DNA of 64,000 nt, taken from assembly GCA_037954235.1 (NCBI GenBank), contig JBBMOA010000009.1:28361126-28425125 (forward strand), given 5' to 3'. The notes beneath the pieces were generated by a model. It was not told the origin of the DNA. It was given only the letters and a program-made list of their open reading frames with translations, and made no database searches. The stretch comes from Aulostomus chinensis. Its lineage: Eukaryota; Chordata; Actinopteri; Syngnathiformes; Aulostomidae. This document shows, piece after piece, positions 24,218 to 38,476 of this stretch. A program made the position numbers and the translations under genes. How positions within the stretch are numbered: position 1 is the stretch's first letter; each line of letters opens with the position of its first letter.

Positions 24218-26140
24218 AAACACACACACACACTCATATGTCTATGACAGCTCAGTGGCTTGGCAGCCCGGCTGTGTCTGTCTGCTCATCCATATGATAT
24301 TATTTGGCATTGATCGAGCTGTCTTCTATCCCCTCCTTCTCTCCTCCCTCTGCCCTCCTCCTCTCCTCTGCTCCCAGCCAGGGATGGAGGGAAGGAGAGA
24401 GAGTGCCAAGCCCTCTTTTGTAGTCTTGCCTGCTCTGTGTACCAAGACACAAGCTCCTTGTCAGTGGACGAGTTACAATATTCTTGTTTTCATGTGTTTT
24501 CTTTATTCTTTTATCTGCCCATCGCTTCTGTCTCCACCATCCCTCTCCAGCCTCACTTGATTTTTTTTGCTCATCATTTTCACCTGCCTCTCTCACTCAT
24601 CTTCTTTTTCTTCCTCTCTCTCGCTCTCTCTCCCTCATCTTCTCCCTCTCTCTCTCCCACTACATCGTCAATTTCAATTTACGAGCGGGTCTTAATGGGA
24701 CTATAAGAGAACGTTCGATGTTATTGATCTGGATGCCTGCGCATCTTGACCTCAGCGTACCACACCAGAAGGGAAAAAAGGCACTCTTTTCATAATGAGA
24801 CCCACACATCAGCTCACACACTCACGAGTGCACATACACACATGCAAGTGCACACAAGATCATTGATCAAAGAGCTGAATGTAAGCGACAGCAAATATTT
24901 GGGCTCTTTCAAGCTCTGACAGAATCAATGATAATGTAGCTGCTTTCATCTTGTGCAAGAATTTACAAATGCATGTTTTCACGTTGATAAAACTAAACGC
25001 CTGAGATCAGATATAGGAAACAACTTCCCTAACAGTGCACACAAGTTTGCATCATCTTCAGATCTGATCGAGCCTCAGACGCTCATTTTCTGTTGTCTCT
25101 CAAGCAGCCCGGCTACTAATTTTGCTCTAAACATTTAACTCTCTTGTAGCACATTTAGCTGCAAAATTTAATTTGCAAGGATAACCTCTTGTGATGTTAG
25201 AAAATTACATTATTTTATCATATATTGCAGTATTTGGTGGGTATTTTAAGTAAAACTGAAGAGGATGAGGAGAAATGTTATAAGAGGATGTTGCTAAAGG
25301 AATCACACCACTGAGTCGCTGCTCAAGGCCACTGGCTCCGTGTGGAACCTGAACCACTCAGCTTCTGTGTCATCCTGTCAATATGTACAAAAATACACAT
25401 TGAAAAAAACCATAATGTGTGTCTTAATGTAATTACCACATTAAAAATACTCAAAATGCCATCTACACCTCTTCGTCATTAAAAATTCCAGATTACATGA
25501 TCATTCATTTTACATTTTAAGACGTCTCCTACTTCTCTGTCCATTCTCACTATTGGTCCACTGGAGGCTTCAGCCCAGGCTTCTCAGAACAGGTTGTCAG
25601 AACAGAAAATGAACCCTGTGATATGATGAGAATATTATGGCATTATGATGTTAAGTAACTCTTTGAATCATGGTATTTCGAGCTGGAACTAGTATAGCAT
25701 TGAGGCTAACGCTAGCAGCCCAAGTTTGAGTCTCATCAAGGATGTTTTACCATTGTCAGTAAAGTCCCTATCAGATGAAATGTTTACTGGGACAAAACGT
25801 TTCTGCATCATTCTGAGGAAGGTTTGGGGACATTGTTATAGAATATTCATGAAACATTTAACAACACTCTCAGAAACATCCCCTAATGCCTGGGAGATAA
25901 TTGTGCAAGTTAAAGTTTGAGCAGACCAACAAAAGTCCTGACTGGCCATCACAGCAGAATAAGAGGTGAGAATAAGAGGATTGGAGAGGGAAAGAAGGAG
26001 AGACTTGAGGGGGGAAGATCCACGTTGCCAGGTGGGAGGTGAGCAGGGAGGAGACAGCAGGAAAGGAATTCTTAAACAGCCTGGGTACAGGAGACAACTC
26101 TGAGTGCTTAAAGAAAGAGTGCAGAATAACTGAGAGACTC

Positions 26141-26171
<31 letters not shown>

Positions 26172-26651
26172 GTGTATATACATTAGAGTTCTTCCTCTCT
26201 TTCACCCGGGGAGATACACTCTCTCTCCTCTGACCACGCCTTCAATCAATTATTTAGGTAGAAAACAAAGGTCTGCACCCATCCATGAATAATGGAGGCT
26301 GAGAAGGCAGAGAGAGGGATGGAGGTTACACACTCAAGCACACAGTGACAAGAGGTGAGACGCACACAAACTCCCTCCTATGACAGACAGCTAAGAGCTT
26401 GCTGGTCAAGTCACTGAAGAGAAGCCAACAAGTGGCAACGTTGGCTCTTGTTGGCTCAAGTGGAACCACACAAATGGACCACAACAAACACAGACACACA
26501 GACACAGACACACACACACACACACGCACATATGTACTGTATCATTGGTGAATGGGACAATCAGCACTCTTGTGTATCTGATGCAACCGACTGTTTTACA
26601 TTGCCAGTCAGATGCAGGGAAGCAGGGCAGGTGGGAGTGAGGGGAATAGTG

Positions 26652-26716
<65 letters not shown>

Positions 26717-28294
26717 TTGCCTCATTTCTATTGACCTTGTTTTTCTTCAGAGAATGTTTGATGTTACACTCGAGATGGGCGGGAGGAGAAAGTAAATAGA
26801 GAAAATAGGTGAGGAAAAGGATGAATTGAGGTTAAAGAAAAGAGAGAAAGTATAGGATGAAGACAAATAAGACAGGAAGGAGAGGTGGATCACATGTTGG
26901 GTCATAGGGTCAGACCAAACCAACCTTGGTGGTCTTGACTTTGTTGCCTGTGCTGCAGCTCCATCCTGTGAGGTCTGGCAGAACCTTGCACTCCTCACCT
27001 TCCATACATGGCTGCATCTGACACCACCACTTCTGGGCAACAATAGAGGCTGCAGAAAGAGAAAGAAGGAACGATTTCTTGCAGACTTTTGTCATCATGG
27101 AACACTTGATGTAAATGCAAGGACGTGTGTGAGCTTCAGTGTGTGTCAATACATTTCCAGTACATTGCAATTTATCCACCAAATGCTTCCTGCTTTTCGA
27201 GAGAGGTGGTTCCTTCATCCAGTCCATTGATCAGCCAAGTGACTCCTAGATCATCATAAATATTCAAAACAATACTTCATCTTCCTCGGTTGTACAAAGT
27301 ACAACATTTAGTCATGATGGATCCAGGAATATACCAGAGCAGCAGAAATGACCAAGTGTCTGTTACTGATTCAAGGTTACAGACAGTACTTGGCGTCTTC
27401 AACAAAGCTCAGGTCTAGAAAAAGCTGAGCAACACTTAACAGCAACACTGTGGGTGTTATTAAAAGGAGGGAAACATAATGGTTAGCTTTACATTGCGTA
27501 GATTTAAGTATTACAGTATCTTGAGAGCTGATTACCTTTCAACAACAAAAACACTGCTCTTCAAGACCTCTTATAATCCATTAGGCTTATTATTGTGGCC
27601 ATGTATGTCCAACTGTCAGACACAGTAAGACTGCTACAAGTAGGCGATTGACTTCATTCCGGCTGTGTGGTATATCCTTCCTTGACTCATCCTCATGTTG
27701 GTGTGTCCTGGAGTCCGTGCATGAGACGCTTTGGTCAGTAAGTGTGTGGTATCTCCAGGGCTGCACTATTCTCTCAGCCCCCAGTGCCGCACACAGCTTG
27801 GCTGCACGGCTGCTAGTTAGCTCACATCGTTAGCATAACAATGAAGAGCCGTCTGGTCTGCCATGAAGTTCCCGATTTAACAGCACCTTGACAGGCAAAA
27901 GAAAGGTGCATTTACTGGCTGCCATCAAAGTAAATTAGCATGTCACGCAGATGTCATCATTACATCACAGCTGATTGGAGGTGGACCTCTTTGAAGCAGG
28001 AACTAATGCAGATTCATTGCAGATTGACGCTAAAAGATAGCAGTTGTCTCAGCGTCAGCATGACATTAAAGTGGGTTTTAAGGAGGCTATATCCATCATC
28101 CATCCATCATCCATCCATCATCCATCCATCCATCCATCCATCATCCACCCATCCATCCATCCATCTATCCATCCACCCATCCATCCATCCATTTTCTACC
28201 ACTTATCCTGTTAAGGGTTGCAGGAGGGCTGGAGCCTATCCCAGTACCCTTCGGGCGTGAGGCGGTGTTCACCCTGGACAGGTTGCCAATAGGA

Positions 28295-28336
<42 letters not shown>

Positions 28337-28502
28337 TCCTATTGGCAACCTGTATATATATCTATATATATATATATATAGATATATATAGATATATATA
28401 TATATAGATATATATATATATATAGATATATATATATAGATAGATAGATAGATAGATAGATATATAGATATAGATATAGATATATAGATATAGATATAGA
28501 TT

Positions 28503-28545
<43 letters not shown>

Positions 28546-31500
28546 TTATTTATTTATTTTTGTAACCACATATGTATTTATTCCGTCTTTGAGTCTCGTC
28601 AAAGAGGAATTTACATCACCTTGCAACTGGCAACAACATTTTTCTGATTCTAAGCAAAATACCAACATAATAGCGATATATTGTCCATATGTCTCACCCC
28701 CATTACCCTTCAGAGGAATATGAAATAGAATTCTTCCCTTAATATTTCTGTAACCTTGTGGCTTCAAAGATAAATCAGTTAACTTCAGTTTGGAGGACAT
28801 TCTTTTGTAATTCTGCACAGCATTACTGTATGTGTAGGTTTCTCACGGGTATGAGAGAGTCATTTACATTTCCAATTCAAATAGAAAAACGAATCACAAA
28901 AGGACAGAACAGGAGACAAGATACACTCGAGACAGCTGCGACGTGTGCTGATCTTTCTGGGTTTCCAGTTGATTTGTGCACAACACAACACATCAGATAA
29001 AAATGACTTGATGAAGTGCCATGAGCAAACATCACACAGGAAAACGCCCAGAAAGACACATCAAGAAGAGGAATTTGATTAAATATCACAGCGAGAAAGT
29101 AACAAAACAGCCTTCACCACAATAAAAGCCTGACTTCTTTATGTCTTTATGACTGAATATGTGACAAAAAACCCATGTTTCTTCGACAGTCACTCTACAT
29201 AACAGTCAGTCAAAGGTAATTGCATGTTTAGCATATGAGTTTCCATTCAGTTGTCACTCTACTTCACTACCTAAAGACTTGGCAATCGCTGACATAACTC
29301 CCAGGAGATTACTGACACTTTAAGAAGGATTCTTGTTCTACAGGACATCTTGGTAGCCGTCAGGGAAATGTTCAAATGGTTCCTTGGTCATCAGACGCTG
29401 AATGTGTGGTTTCACAACCCTTACATGAGGGTACAGATACCAGCAGGCAAAGCTTAGACACGCAACACTATTTCATCAAGTTATCATCATGTGGTCTGTT
29501 AGAATTTGCTCCATGTGGATGTAATGCCTGCTAGCAATGTAAGAATTCTGTGTTTAATAAACCCTTTTCAAGCTGATGGTGCCTGGAGCAGTTACAGTGA
29601 ATAAAGTGATTCTTCCGTCAGAGTTTATTGCTTTATATCATACAGTACTTAAAATGAACTCCAAGAACATGATAAATAAAAACACAAAATGCTCAAAAAG
29701 CCTCTCAACAAGTGTCATGACGTGGCCTGAAAGGGTTTCTTCGTATGTGACTACCACACACTGTGGTTGTCGACTGGCATTTGTTGCCATTTAATTCATT
29801 CAAATAAATATCGTCTTTATTTGCAGTCTCATTACTGATCCCTGCAAATAAGCAGGATTTATAAAAGGCTGATTAGGTTCCTGATGCAGAAAATTCCAGA
29901 ATATGAACTTCTGATCCAAATGCTCATTTGAATTAAATTGATTGCATAGAGAGGTGAACACACAAGGTCGCAAGGCAGAAAACAAGATAATAAAAGCAAT
30001 ATATAAGAGGATGAAAACCACATAACAGCTGCATGTCATTGTCTCTCCCCACCTGCTGGCTTCAGCGACATCCATCATCTCCAAATTAAGATCAATGCGT
30101 ACTATACACACACGTGTGTATGTGTGGATGCCATGTACTCTATCTTAGACTACAAAGCTCTCAGAGAGCCACCGGCCTCCTGGCCTTGTGTGACTGTTCT
30201 GTCGAGTGATAGGAGGATGGAACCTGATATTTGAGATATGGTGTGAAAGAGCAGACTAATGTGTCCACTTTAGAGATAATTTCACTTCCTGAATCCACTT
30301 GGTCAGGCATCATCAAAAGACAGGCTGCAGTCGGGGTCCGGACCAGTGACCAATGGCTGATAATACTATAAAACATGTTTTTTTCACGGCTACAGACTGC
30401 AGGTGCAGCCAATCCAGTTAATTTGGAAATTGCTTGCCAGGATCATAAAATCACTCAGCTGAGCCAATCAAATCGATTGTTATCAAAGAGAATGAGCAGA
30501 CATGACTTGCTTGAAAGTAAGGAGATGATGCAGAAAGCAGGAGCTTTAAAAGTGAGTGGGTGGACCAATATATGTTCATTCTTGCAGCAGTCAGTATCGA
30601 ACATGTGTCTCAAATGCTATGAGTCAAAAGTGTGAATGTTAAGCGTCACTACAAGGCTGCGCTCAGGTCCTCTGAGGAAAAGTACGCACAGAAGTTGGAA
30701 CCGAGAGCAGACAGAACAACTGAGCTGAGAGCCCAGTATGGAGGATCGAGATTACATGGATTTTTGAGCAGAATTAAAAAACATTGACTTTGTTGTACTT
30801 ACTAAGGTTTTTCCCTCCAGTCTAAATTCTTGGTTGTGTTGTACATCGCTTTGGACAAAAGCATCTGCCAAGTGAAACTGTAGAACTGTAGAATTCAGTG
30901 ATGGGACTATTCTCAGGGAACGCTTGAATGCCGCTCTCAGTGAAAGAGGAGGAAGGTCTGAATATTCATGGACGCTCCTGAGTTATGAAGACATCATGTT
31001 GTGTTTGAATCATATAGCTGCCACAGATTCTTTTCACTGCTCGACCTACTTCAGACAAGTATCTCTTACATTTACAATCCATTTGAGTAAGAGCAAATTA
31101 AACATTTCATTCAGTATGATTTGTTAATACACCCCTTACAACATTGTGCCACGCATAATCTTTTTGACTCTGAATTAATCCCTAATTTCCTTCAGTTAGC
31201 AGCAGGAAGGAAGTTTGATCGAAGAGGAGGGAAGTGTGAGGACAGTGCACAAGGGCAGTGTTTCTGGATTGCGTTACACAAAGCTACTGCCTAGAGAATA
31301 CCGTCGACGGTAAAATCTAAATTCAGCCTTCATCAATATTGTGCTTTCAGCAGAGAGCAGCAGCACTCATCAGAATACCTGCTACCATGATGTATAAGTA
31401 GTGCCTCGGATTAAACTTAACCCTATTTTAGAGAAGCATCCTGGTAAGAAGTACTGTGTCTGGCTCGACTTAAGAGCATCGATTATATTCCAGTCAGAGG

Positions 31501-34500
31501 CACTTGTGAGAGGGAATTGACCATTTATATCAAAGTGTTGTGTTTGACAGAAAAGGCTGTGCTCTTTGAGAGGGAGTGATGACCCCTGGGGTCACTGATT
31601 AAAGCAGAAAAAAAGGAGAGGACGCCAGTCATAAATGTGTCCCGAACTAAAGCTTTAATACCGTACACACACAAGGACACACTACTGTTGTACATCTGAC
31701 AGTAGAGGCATGCAGATGCATACCAATATACACAACTACACAGGCAGTGGTACATACCATCAACACAGGAGGGCATGGCTCGAGTGGTGCCAGCAACCTG
31801 TCCGGGGAAGCAGGAACACTTGACAGTCTGAGATCTCTCCTCAATCTTGTTCTTGTTGCAGCAGCGGTGGGCAGCGATCACCTCACACGTCCCAGCCTTC
31901 ACGTGCACTGTCAAACACAGACATACACACTTGTAGTGCAGCTCAGATTTGCCATGTACGCATTCTGACCACGATACATTGTTCACTCTGATCCCAATCA
32001 GTTGATGAGTTGGTGCACGTGAGTTCAGTCAGCTTGTAGATTTGATGTGTCTGTGGTGGGAGTAAGATCTCTTCAACTGTGCACCACTAAGCACCCTGCT
32101 ACTGTGCATATTCTGCCGCATCCAAAAATGCAACATACACCCAGTTACAGGTGAGTACAGTGAGACCTACAGATGCCAGCTGACTGCTAGTTAGCTTAGC
32201 ACAGTGAATGGTTGTGGGTAGGATGTGCTAGCATACCACTGTAAACGTCATCAGCCAGAACAGGTTCAGGATGGCAGCTTGTTAGGCAGTAATCCTCCTC
32301 ATCCTCTCTGCTAAAGTCATCCATGACTGGTAGCAGCATTTGCTCTCCCAGTCTCTGCTCAGGCTGTCTGAGGTGATGCATCAAAGGGGGGTATGTTTCT
32401 GATTCTAAAATTAATCTTGGGATTGTAAAGCATCACAAATATGATGTGCAACTCTAGTTATATAAATGCAGGCAGACTGTTTCAGTGAAATGTGTGTTTG
32501 ATGACTTTTGGATGAGGTGTGGTAACACGTTGCACGAAGCTAACTAGCAGTCAGAGTCTCGGCCTCTGTAGGTCTCAGCTCCTTGATGCAGCACCAGGGA
32601 GAGAATGGTATCTGCCGTTTTCCCCAGAGCCACATCAAGAGATAAACGACAGGCTGAATAATACAAGCGAAATGTCAATTTAAACAAATTTCAGGACTAT
32701 CATGCATTCTAATGCTTTATTTATGCGCTGATGTGTGCACAAACAAAACCATGCACACATGTAAAAATACATATTTGCCCTGCAGACACACAAAGTGACT
32801 CACAAGTATTACATCTCCCAGCCCCAGTTTTTACTGCTCAGATGCCGAGCAGTGAGACTTCTTTATGGAGAACGCGTGTTAAGTCCTTCTTGAGCACACA
32901 GGAAATAAAAGTGTAACTCAGTAATTGAGAACGAGATAAACAACCAGTGTTTTTATGAGACTGCTGCACTGATTCGTCTGTATGGTACCGCATTCCAAGT
33001 GAGAATTAGCTGCAGCACTAATGAAGTGCAGATGTGGGAAGCCCCTTCACTTCTCCCAGCTACCGTTTAATGTTCACATGTACATTCACAGACTTCAATC
33101 AGACAGCCCTGCGCTTAATTAACAGCAAGTCTACCCCAAGCACAATGTCCCTCAAGTCAGATAAGAGAGAAGGAACAAAGAAATTGCTCCACATTTGAAG
33201 ATTTGTGATGTCAACACACCAGCCTTTCATCAAATACATGAGAATGTCAAGGACAAACAATAAGCCTTGTTAGGATCTGTGTGTACAGGAGTACAGCGAG
33301 CTGTGTGCTGCTTTTTGGGTTTGCTTGAAATGGCCCCAAAACTTGCAGTGTGTGGGTTCGTGGGACGGGAGCCACGTGAGGCGGCGTGCTGCGACTGTGG
33401 CATAGACTAATGAACAAGTCTGAGAGGCCCAGCAAACACACTTTCTGCTGGACTGTGAAGGGCAACAGAACTCTTTCAACGTATGTGGCAAGGCAGGTCT
33501 TCAATATAAATATAGAGAGTCTTTTCGTTTTCTTATTTCATAAACAGACATGGTTGGAATAAATTTGTTGTAAACCAAAACTGAGAACATGCAGTCAAGT
33601 ATTGCCAAGTGAGCATCAGCCATTATCCTACCAGAGCACACGGGGAGTTTGTGCCCGGCTCAGATGTGATAACTCGCCTCCAATGGTGGATGTCGGGCTG
33701 ACGAGAGTAGAAAGTGTGACCCGTGTGGTCCAGGAGAGCTGGAAAACTAAACACACTTGGTTTTATTGTTCTTATAACTTTTCCACACAGAAATGTATGA
33801 GAAATATCACCTCTCGTTCTATTTGTGTTGAATGCTAGTTTTGAAGTACTCGCTGCGATGCGTCACGAGCGGGGTTTTGTATGTATCGGGTTTGACATTT
33901 TGATGTGTAGTTGGACTTGTATTTGAGGTTTTTTGCTCCCATTATGTAATTATTCCTGTTTTTGTCACATTTGTAGCGTCTCCTCGGCCCACTTGGGGCT
34001 GGGTATCCTTTGATGCATGACACAGTGTGTGGTTGCATCTCTTTGAGTTTATGTGTTGTGCAGCCAATGTACATATTCATGTGATGACACCCCTCCTACG
34101 ATCTGCCAGTGATTGGCTGACACTGGAGGGCCGCCAGGGGATTGAGTTCACCTAGGTCATGTGCTCCATCCATCTTGTGCTATAATGTCCCTCTAATGAA
34201 TAAATTACAATTGAATAAATGCATGAATTCCCTCCTTATCTCAGCATTCGGGTGTATGCTTACATTTGCATGCTCTGCATAAATGTGAATCATAGTGAAG
34301 TCTTGTGGTTGGGAAAGTCTAAGTCCGGTGAGAGTGAATGTGTTACAGTTTTTTACACATTTGCTGGAAGTAACTATTTTGTACCCCTAACAAAGAGTCT
34401 GCCCGTCAATGACGGGTGCACACAGCATGGCGGTAAAAGCTAAAGCAGCAAACAATGCCTCTGCTCTGTCTGAAGAGTATTCAAAAGCGAGGCGAGCTGA

Positions 34501-36342
34501 AGTGAAAGCCCTAGTATGAATATGTTCGAAAGTTGAACGGAGATTTGAAAAGTTCGTAATTTATTCAGCTAATGAGAAAAAGACAACGCAGCAATCCTAC
34601 AAAGCCCAGCTCAATTAATATCTCAATAAAAAGCCCATTCTGATGTCATACACGCTGTTTGTTCGTCTCTCATCTCGCCGTCTTATGATTTCCCTCTTTG
34701 TTGCTCAAGCTGTGGTACCACATGATGGTGCTTTTAATATGTCCATCCGTCCGTCTGTCAGTCCAACACTTTGGGCCGATACCTGAAGAACTACTGCAGA
34801 GACTGACACTCACACGGCTGTCGTGAAGCTATGTGCCAGAGAAGGAGAGTCTCACCCCACAATCTCTCGTTACCTGTGTGGCCTCTGCTCATTTTGATTT
34901 AGTTCACATGTGACGCTTCTTCTCCAGCGCCAACTCTGGATGTGGTCATCAGAAAAGCAGAAAGAGTGGGAGGAAAAAATAGGCGTAACAGCTGGTGTTC
35001 CTCAAAGCGGTGAGGCTGCTTTCGCTGGTGTGACGGGGAGACAATAGAGAGGGGAGGGGGCAGAAGGCATCCTGATCAAAATACAGGGGAGGTGTAGCCC
35101 AATGCTAAGCTGCTATTTCATTTGATTGTTTATTTTTTGGAACCTGATCTTGTTAACTAACATAACAGTTTTATTTGTGACATCACAGGTCTTTTTGTCC
35201 TGTTGGAGGTGCAACAGTAAACAGACCTTTTTTGGTCCATGAAAACCCGTTTACACGATTGTCACATTACTGAACAGCACATGTAAACTTTGTAAAAGCT
35301 AATGATGATTTTAGTTTCCTCATGATTGACAATGAGCAAAACTGGGTGATATAAATATCATAAAAATTGAGTCAGCAGGCAACTTCCATCCTAACACAGC
35401 TGCCTGAGCTAAACATCAGCGGTCAAACCAACCCCAGCACATAAAGGCAATGACCAATATCTGCCCATGCTGTGACTGAGCTTCCCAGCGATCTGTTACT
35501 GGAGAAAAGTACATGTGATTAAAAAAATATAGTGTTGTGTTGTTTTCATTTTGACTCCAAATACAAATAATTTGAATGCCAATGTGCGCGGGCTCCTGCA
35601 CAGCCCTCGTTTACGCAGAGGACGAGATAATGGCTGGATGCCATCACATTTTCTCATCTTTTTTCTAGTGGGCCCCAGAGGACAAATTATATTGAGTTTA
35701 TTGATTGCTGGCTGAAAATATGTGATAATCTAACCTGCTAGCTGATACTTTCACATCACAGCAACTGTCGGCTGATAGTTATTAGAAAGCTGATTGACGT
35801 TTCCTGAGCACATTTATAGTCCCCAGAGGAAGAACTTATGGAGTTCACCATGATATTTGTATGTCCTTACAGAAAAATATGAATTCCATCCAGCAGTCTC
35901 ACAGCCTGTTTGAAAGAACGAAGGCAGCCCCTTGAGCCTGCATGAACCTGAGTTCCTGTCTTCTCTCTTTTGGCGCCATCCTAACCGACTTACCTTTGCA
36001 TTGACTTCTTCTCTTTTAGTCTGACACCCTGTTGGCAGCTCAGGAGAATCAACACAAACACAGTAAACACTTTGACCCGAGCCGTCAGCAGCCAAACACG
36101 CTGGCCCGCATTAGAGCTCAGCACCTGCAGTAGTAATTGACTCAGCGTTGGAAGGAGCAGTTGCCCACGGAGCCGAGCCAAGAGGAGTAATGAGGAGGTG
36201 TAGGATGTGACTTTTATTGGAGGAGTGGCCTGATTACACATTAACATTAATGGATGGCTGCAAATGGCTTCAATGTGAACCACATGGTGATATAAATATG
36301 GGCAGGTGCTCGATGACAGGATGGTTTTGGCAGGGCTGAGCA

Positions 36343-36417
<75 letters not shown>

Positions 36418-38418
36418 CTGCGCTCCCTGTGTGTAATGTGCATATTTTTTGCATGCCTAGTCTGCCATTAATGCATGCAGGTTCTCAGGCCTGACTATAT
36501 AAATAACATTTTAATTTAATTATTCAATTAAAAGATAATTAGGTAATTAATCATTAAAGCATTCGGTTGTTCCATCAATGATTACTTTTTATTTTAAAGG
36601 AGGACAGGTACATTAATTATGTGACATACCTTGATTGGCTTGCTTGTCTTTTTTCTCGTGTCCACACTAATTTGCAGCTTGATTGTTCAACTCTGAAACT
36701 TGGTAACTTTGGGGCCATTACTTCTGCCAAATTAAGATAATGACTTTAAAAGCTCTGGTGATGTTCTCTAATTGGCCAGACAACAAAAGTAAGAGAAAAA
36801 TGAGTACTGAAATCCAACAGATCAGAATTGTTAATTATTTTTGGTTGAATGATGAGACAATTATGGTCGGGTCTGGTGGACTCTTTAAACCCGTTTCAAA
36901 TCCTGAAACGGTGACAGAAGTCAGACTGTTCTTTAAAAGAACGTCTCACTCTGGGTGTCAAGGCCTGTCTGAACACCACCGCATTCGATTCAAGGGAAAA
37001 AGACAGCAGCATTATTCTTTATTAGCCCTGCGGTGAAATCCTCATGTACGCTGCCTCAACATTTATCTCAATGTTGTCTCTTTTTCAGCAATAATAACTA
37101 TTTTATTATTGGTGAATGTTTGCTGAATTGAATGTTTTTTTTACAGTTTGTTTCTGTAAAACTCTCTGGTTTGCACCTAATGGAAGGCTCCTAATTTTCC
37201 TCCAGCATTTTTTTTTTTTTTTTTTTTGCATAACAGGATGTAGACGTTTGACTTGAATTCAATCAGAGAGTTAGAAAATAGGCAGAGCAAAGATTCACTT
37301 CCTATATTCACTTAGGGAGGATGTGGGGGGATGAACAATGCTAAACTGTGATAGCGCAGCGTCTCGCAGGGAAGAGAGACGCTGTTGATGTTGCTGTAAA
37401 CTGACACGCGACTGCTGCTGGAGCAGGTGGATCTGAAGCCTTTATGGAGTTGCATGAGTTTCCTGAATTACCCCAAAAATATATCATCGCTCTTTAGTAG
37501 ATAGAATTTTGCATACATCCATCAGAAGAGATATTTTAGAATCTTCTACAGAGGAAAAAAATGGAAGTTGTGATGTAAAAATAAAACAGCAACACATGAC
37601 TAATGGATAAATGTGTTTAGGGTTCTATTTAGTTGAGCTGACAGTTTGAGGCTGTGTTGAGCTAGGATGTTATTAATTATCAATCTGGCAGATAGTGAGT
37701 CAAGTGTGTCACCACCGACTCCAAATAAAAGGATGAATACGCAGCTAAATAAGACACACAAATGAATACACAAAGGACTTGTCTGCATTTCACTGCTAGA
37801 AACTAGATGACACACTGCTTTAATGTGATGACTAATGCTGCCATGCATCAAAAACCCCTTCAAGGTGAGCAGGCTTACATCCTCAGCAGAAGCAAATCTC
37901 CCTCTCCTCCTCATCTTCTTCATCCACATCCCCTTGTCCTGCCGCTATTTCATAAATGACACCTCCTTTTTCTCAATCTCTCTTAGCCACTCCAGCCAGA
38001 TTTTTTCCCCCGTCTGCTCTGCCTTGCTCTTAGCTCAGCACAGCAAACTCAGCAGGGTGGCAAACCATTATCCTCAATAACAGACCCTGTATCAGAGGGT
38101 TTCTCCGCTTTTCGATAATGTGTTCTCTCCTTCCGTCTCTGTCTCTCCCTATCAAAGCCTCCTCCCACCTCCCTGGATGGCACGAGGGCTCGTTATCCTG
38201 CCTCTCTTAACACAGCAGTGGCTGTTAACCCCATTTACAAAGGACGACACACGACTGACAGACGAACAGATGGACAGATTGCCCTGACCACAGTCTGATT
38301 GCATGCGTGTGTGTGTGTGTGTGTTTTGTCACTACACACAAAACAGTGAGAGTGCTCTCCTGATCCCAGTGGTACATGACTTTTAAAATGTCATCCCTAC
38401 CACAAGGGGCCTCTCTCT

Positions 38419-38476
<58 letters not shown>

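Larger units (their letters stand above)
22803..26924 (-). other. tafa intron 3
   Basis: The intron lies between the last cysteine exon and the VTR-stop segment. It contains CA/GT microsatellites at 24162-24233, 26141-26180, 26490-26529 and 26653-26713 and a pyrimidine-rich block at 24583-24660. A 135-codon open frame at 23043-23450 on the plus strand has no recognisable domain. I see no other gene. Confidence 0.75.
27050..31757 (-). other. tafa intron 2
   Basis: The intron has a GTATGT donor and a CTTTCTGCAG acceptor and separates the two cysteine-cluster exons. It contains a truncated SINE copy with CATC tail (28091-28289), the 74-bp palindrome and AT/GATA array (28279-28557), and a short V-SINE-like motif (30841-30872). 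The remainder, 28560-30840 and 30880-31750, is single-copy-looking sequence without recognisable exons. Confidence 0.9.

Noticed and set aside
31525..31986. Unspliced 153-codon frame around the first cysteine exon
   Set aside because: Only residues between the splice sites at 31907 and 31758 match TAFA; the rest is intron.
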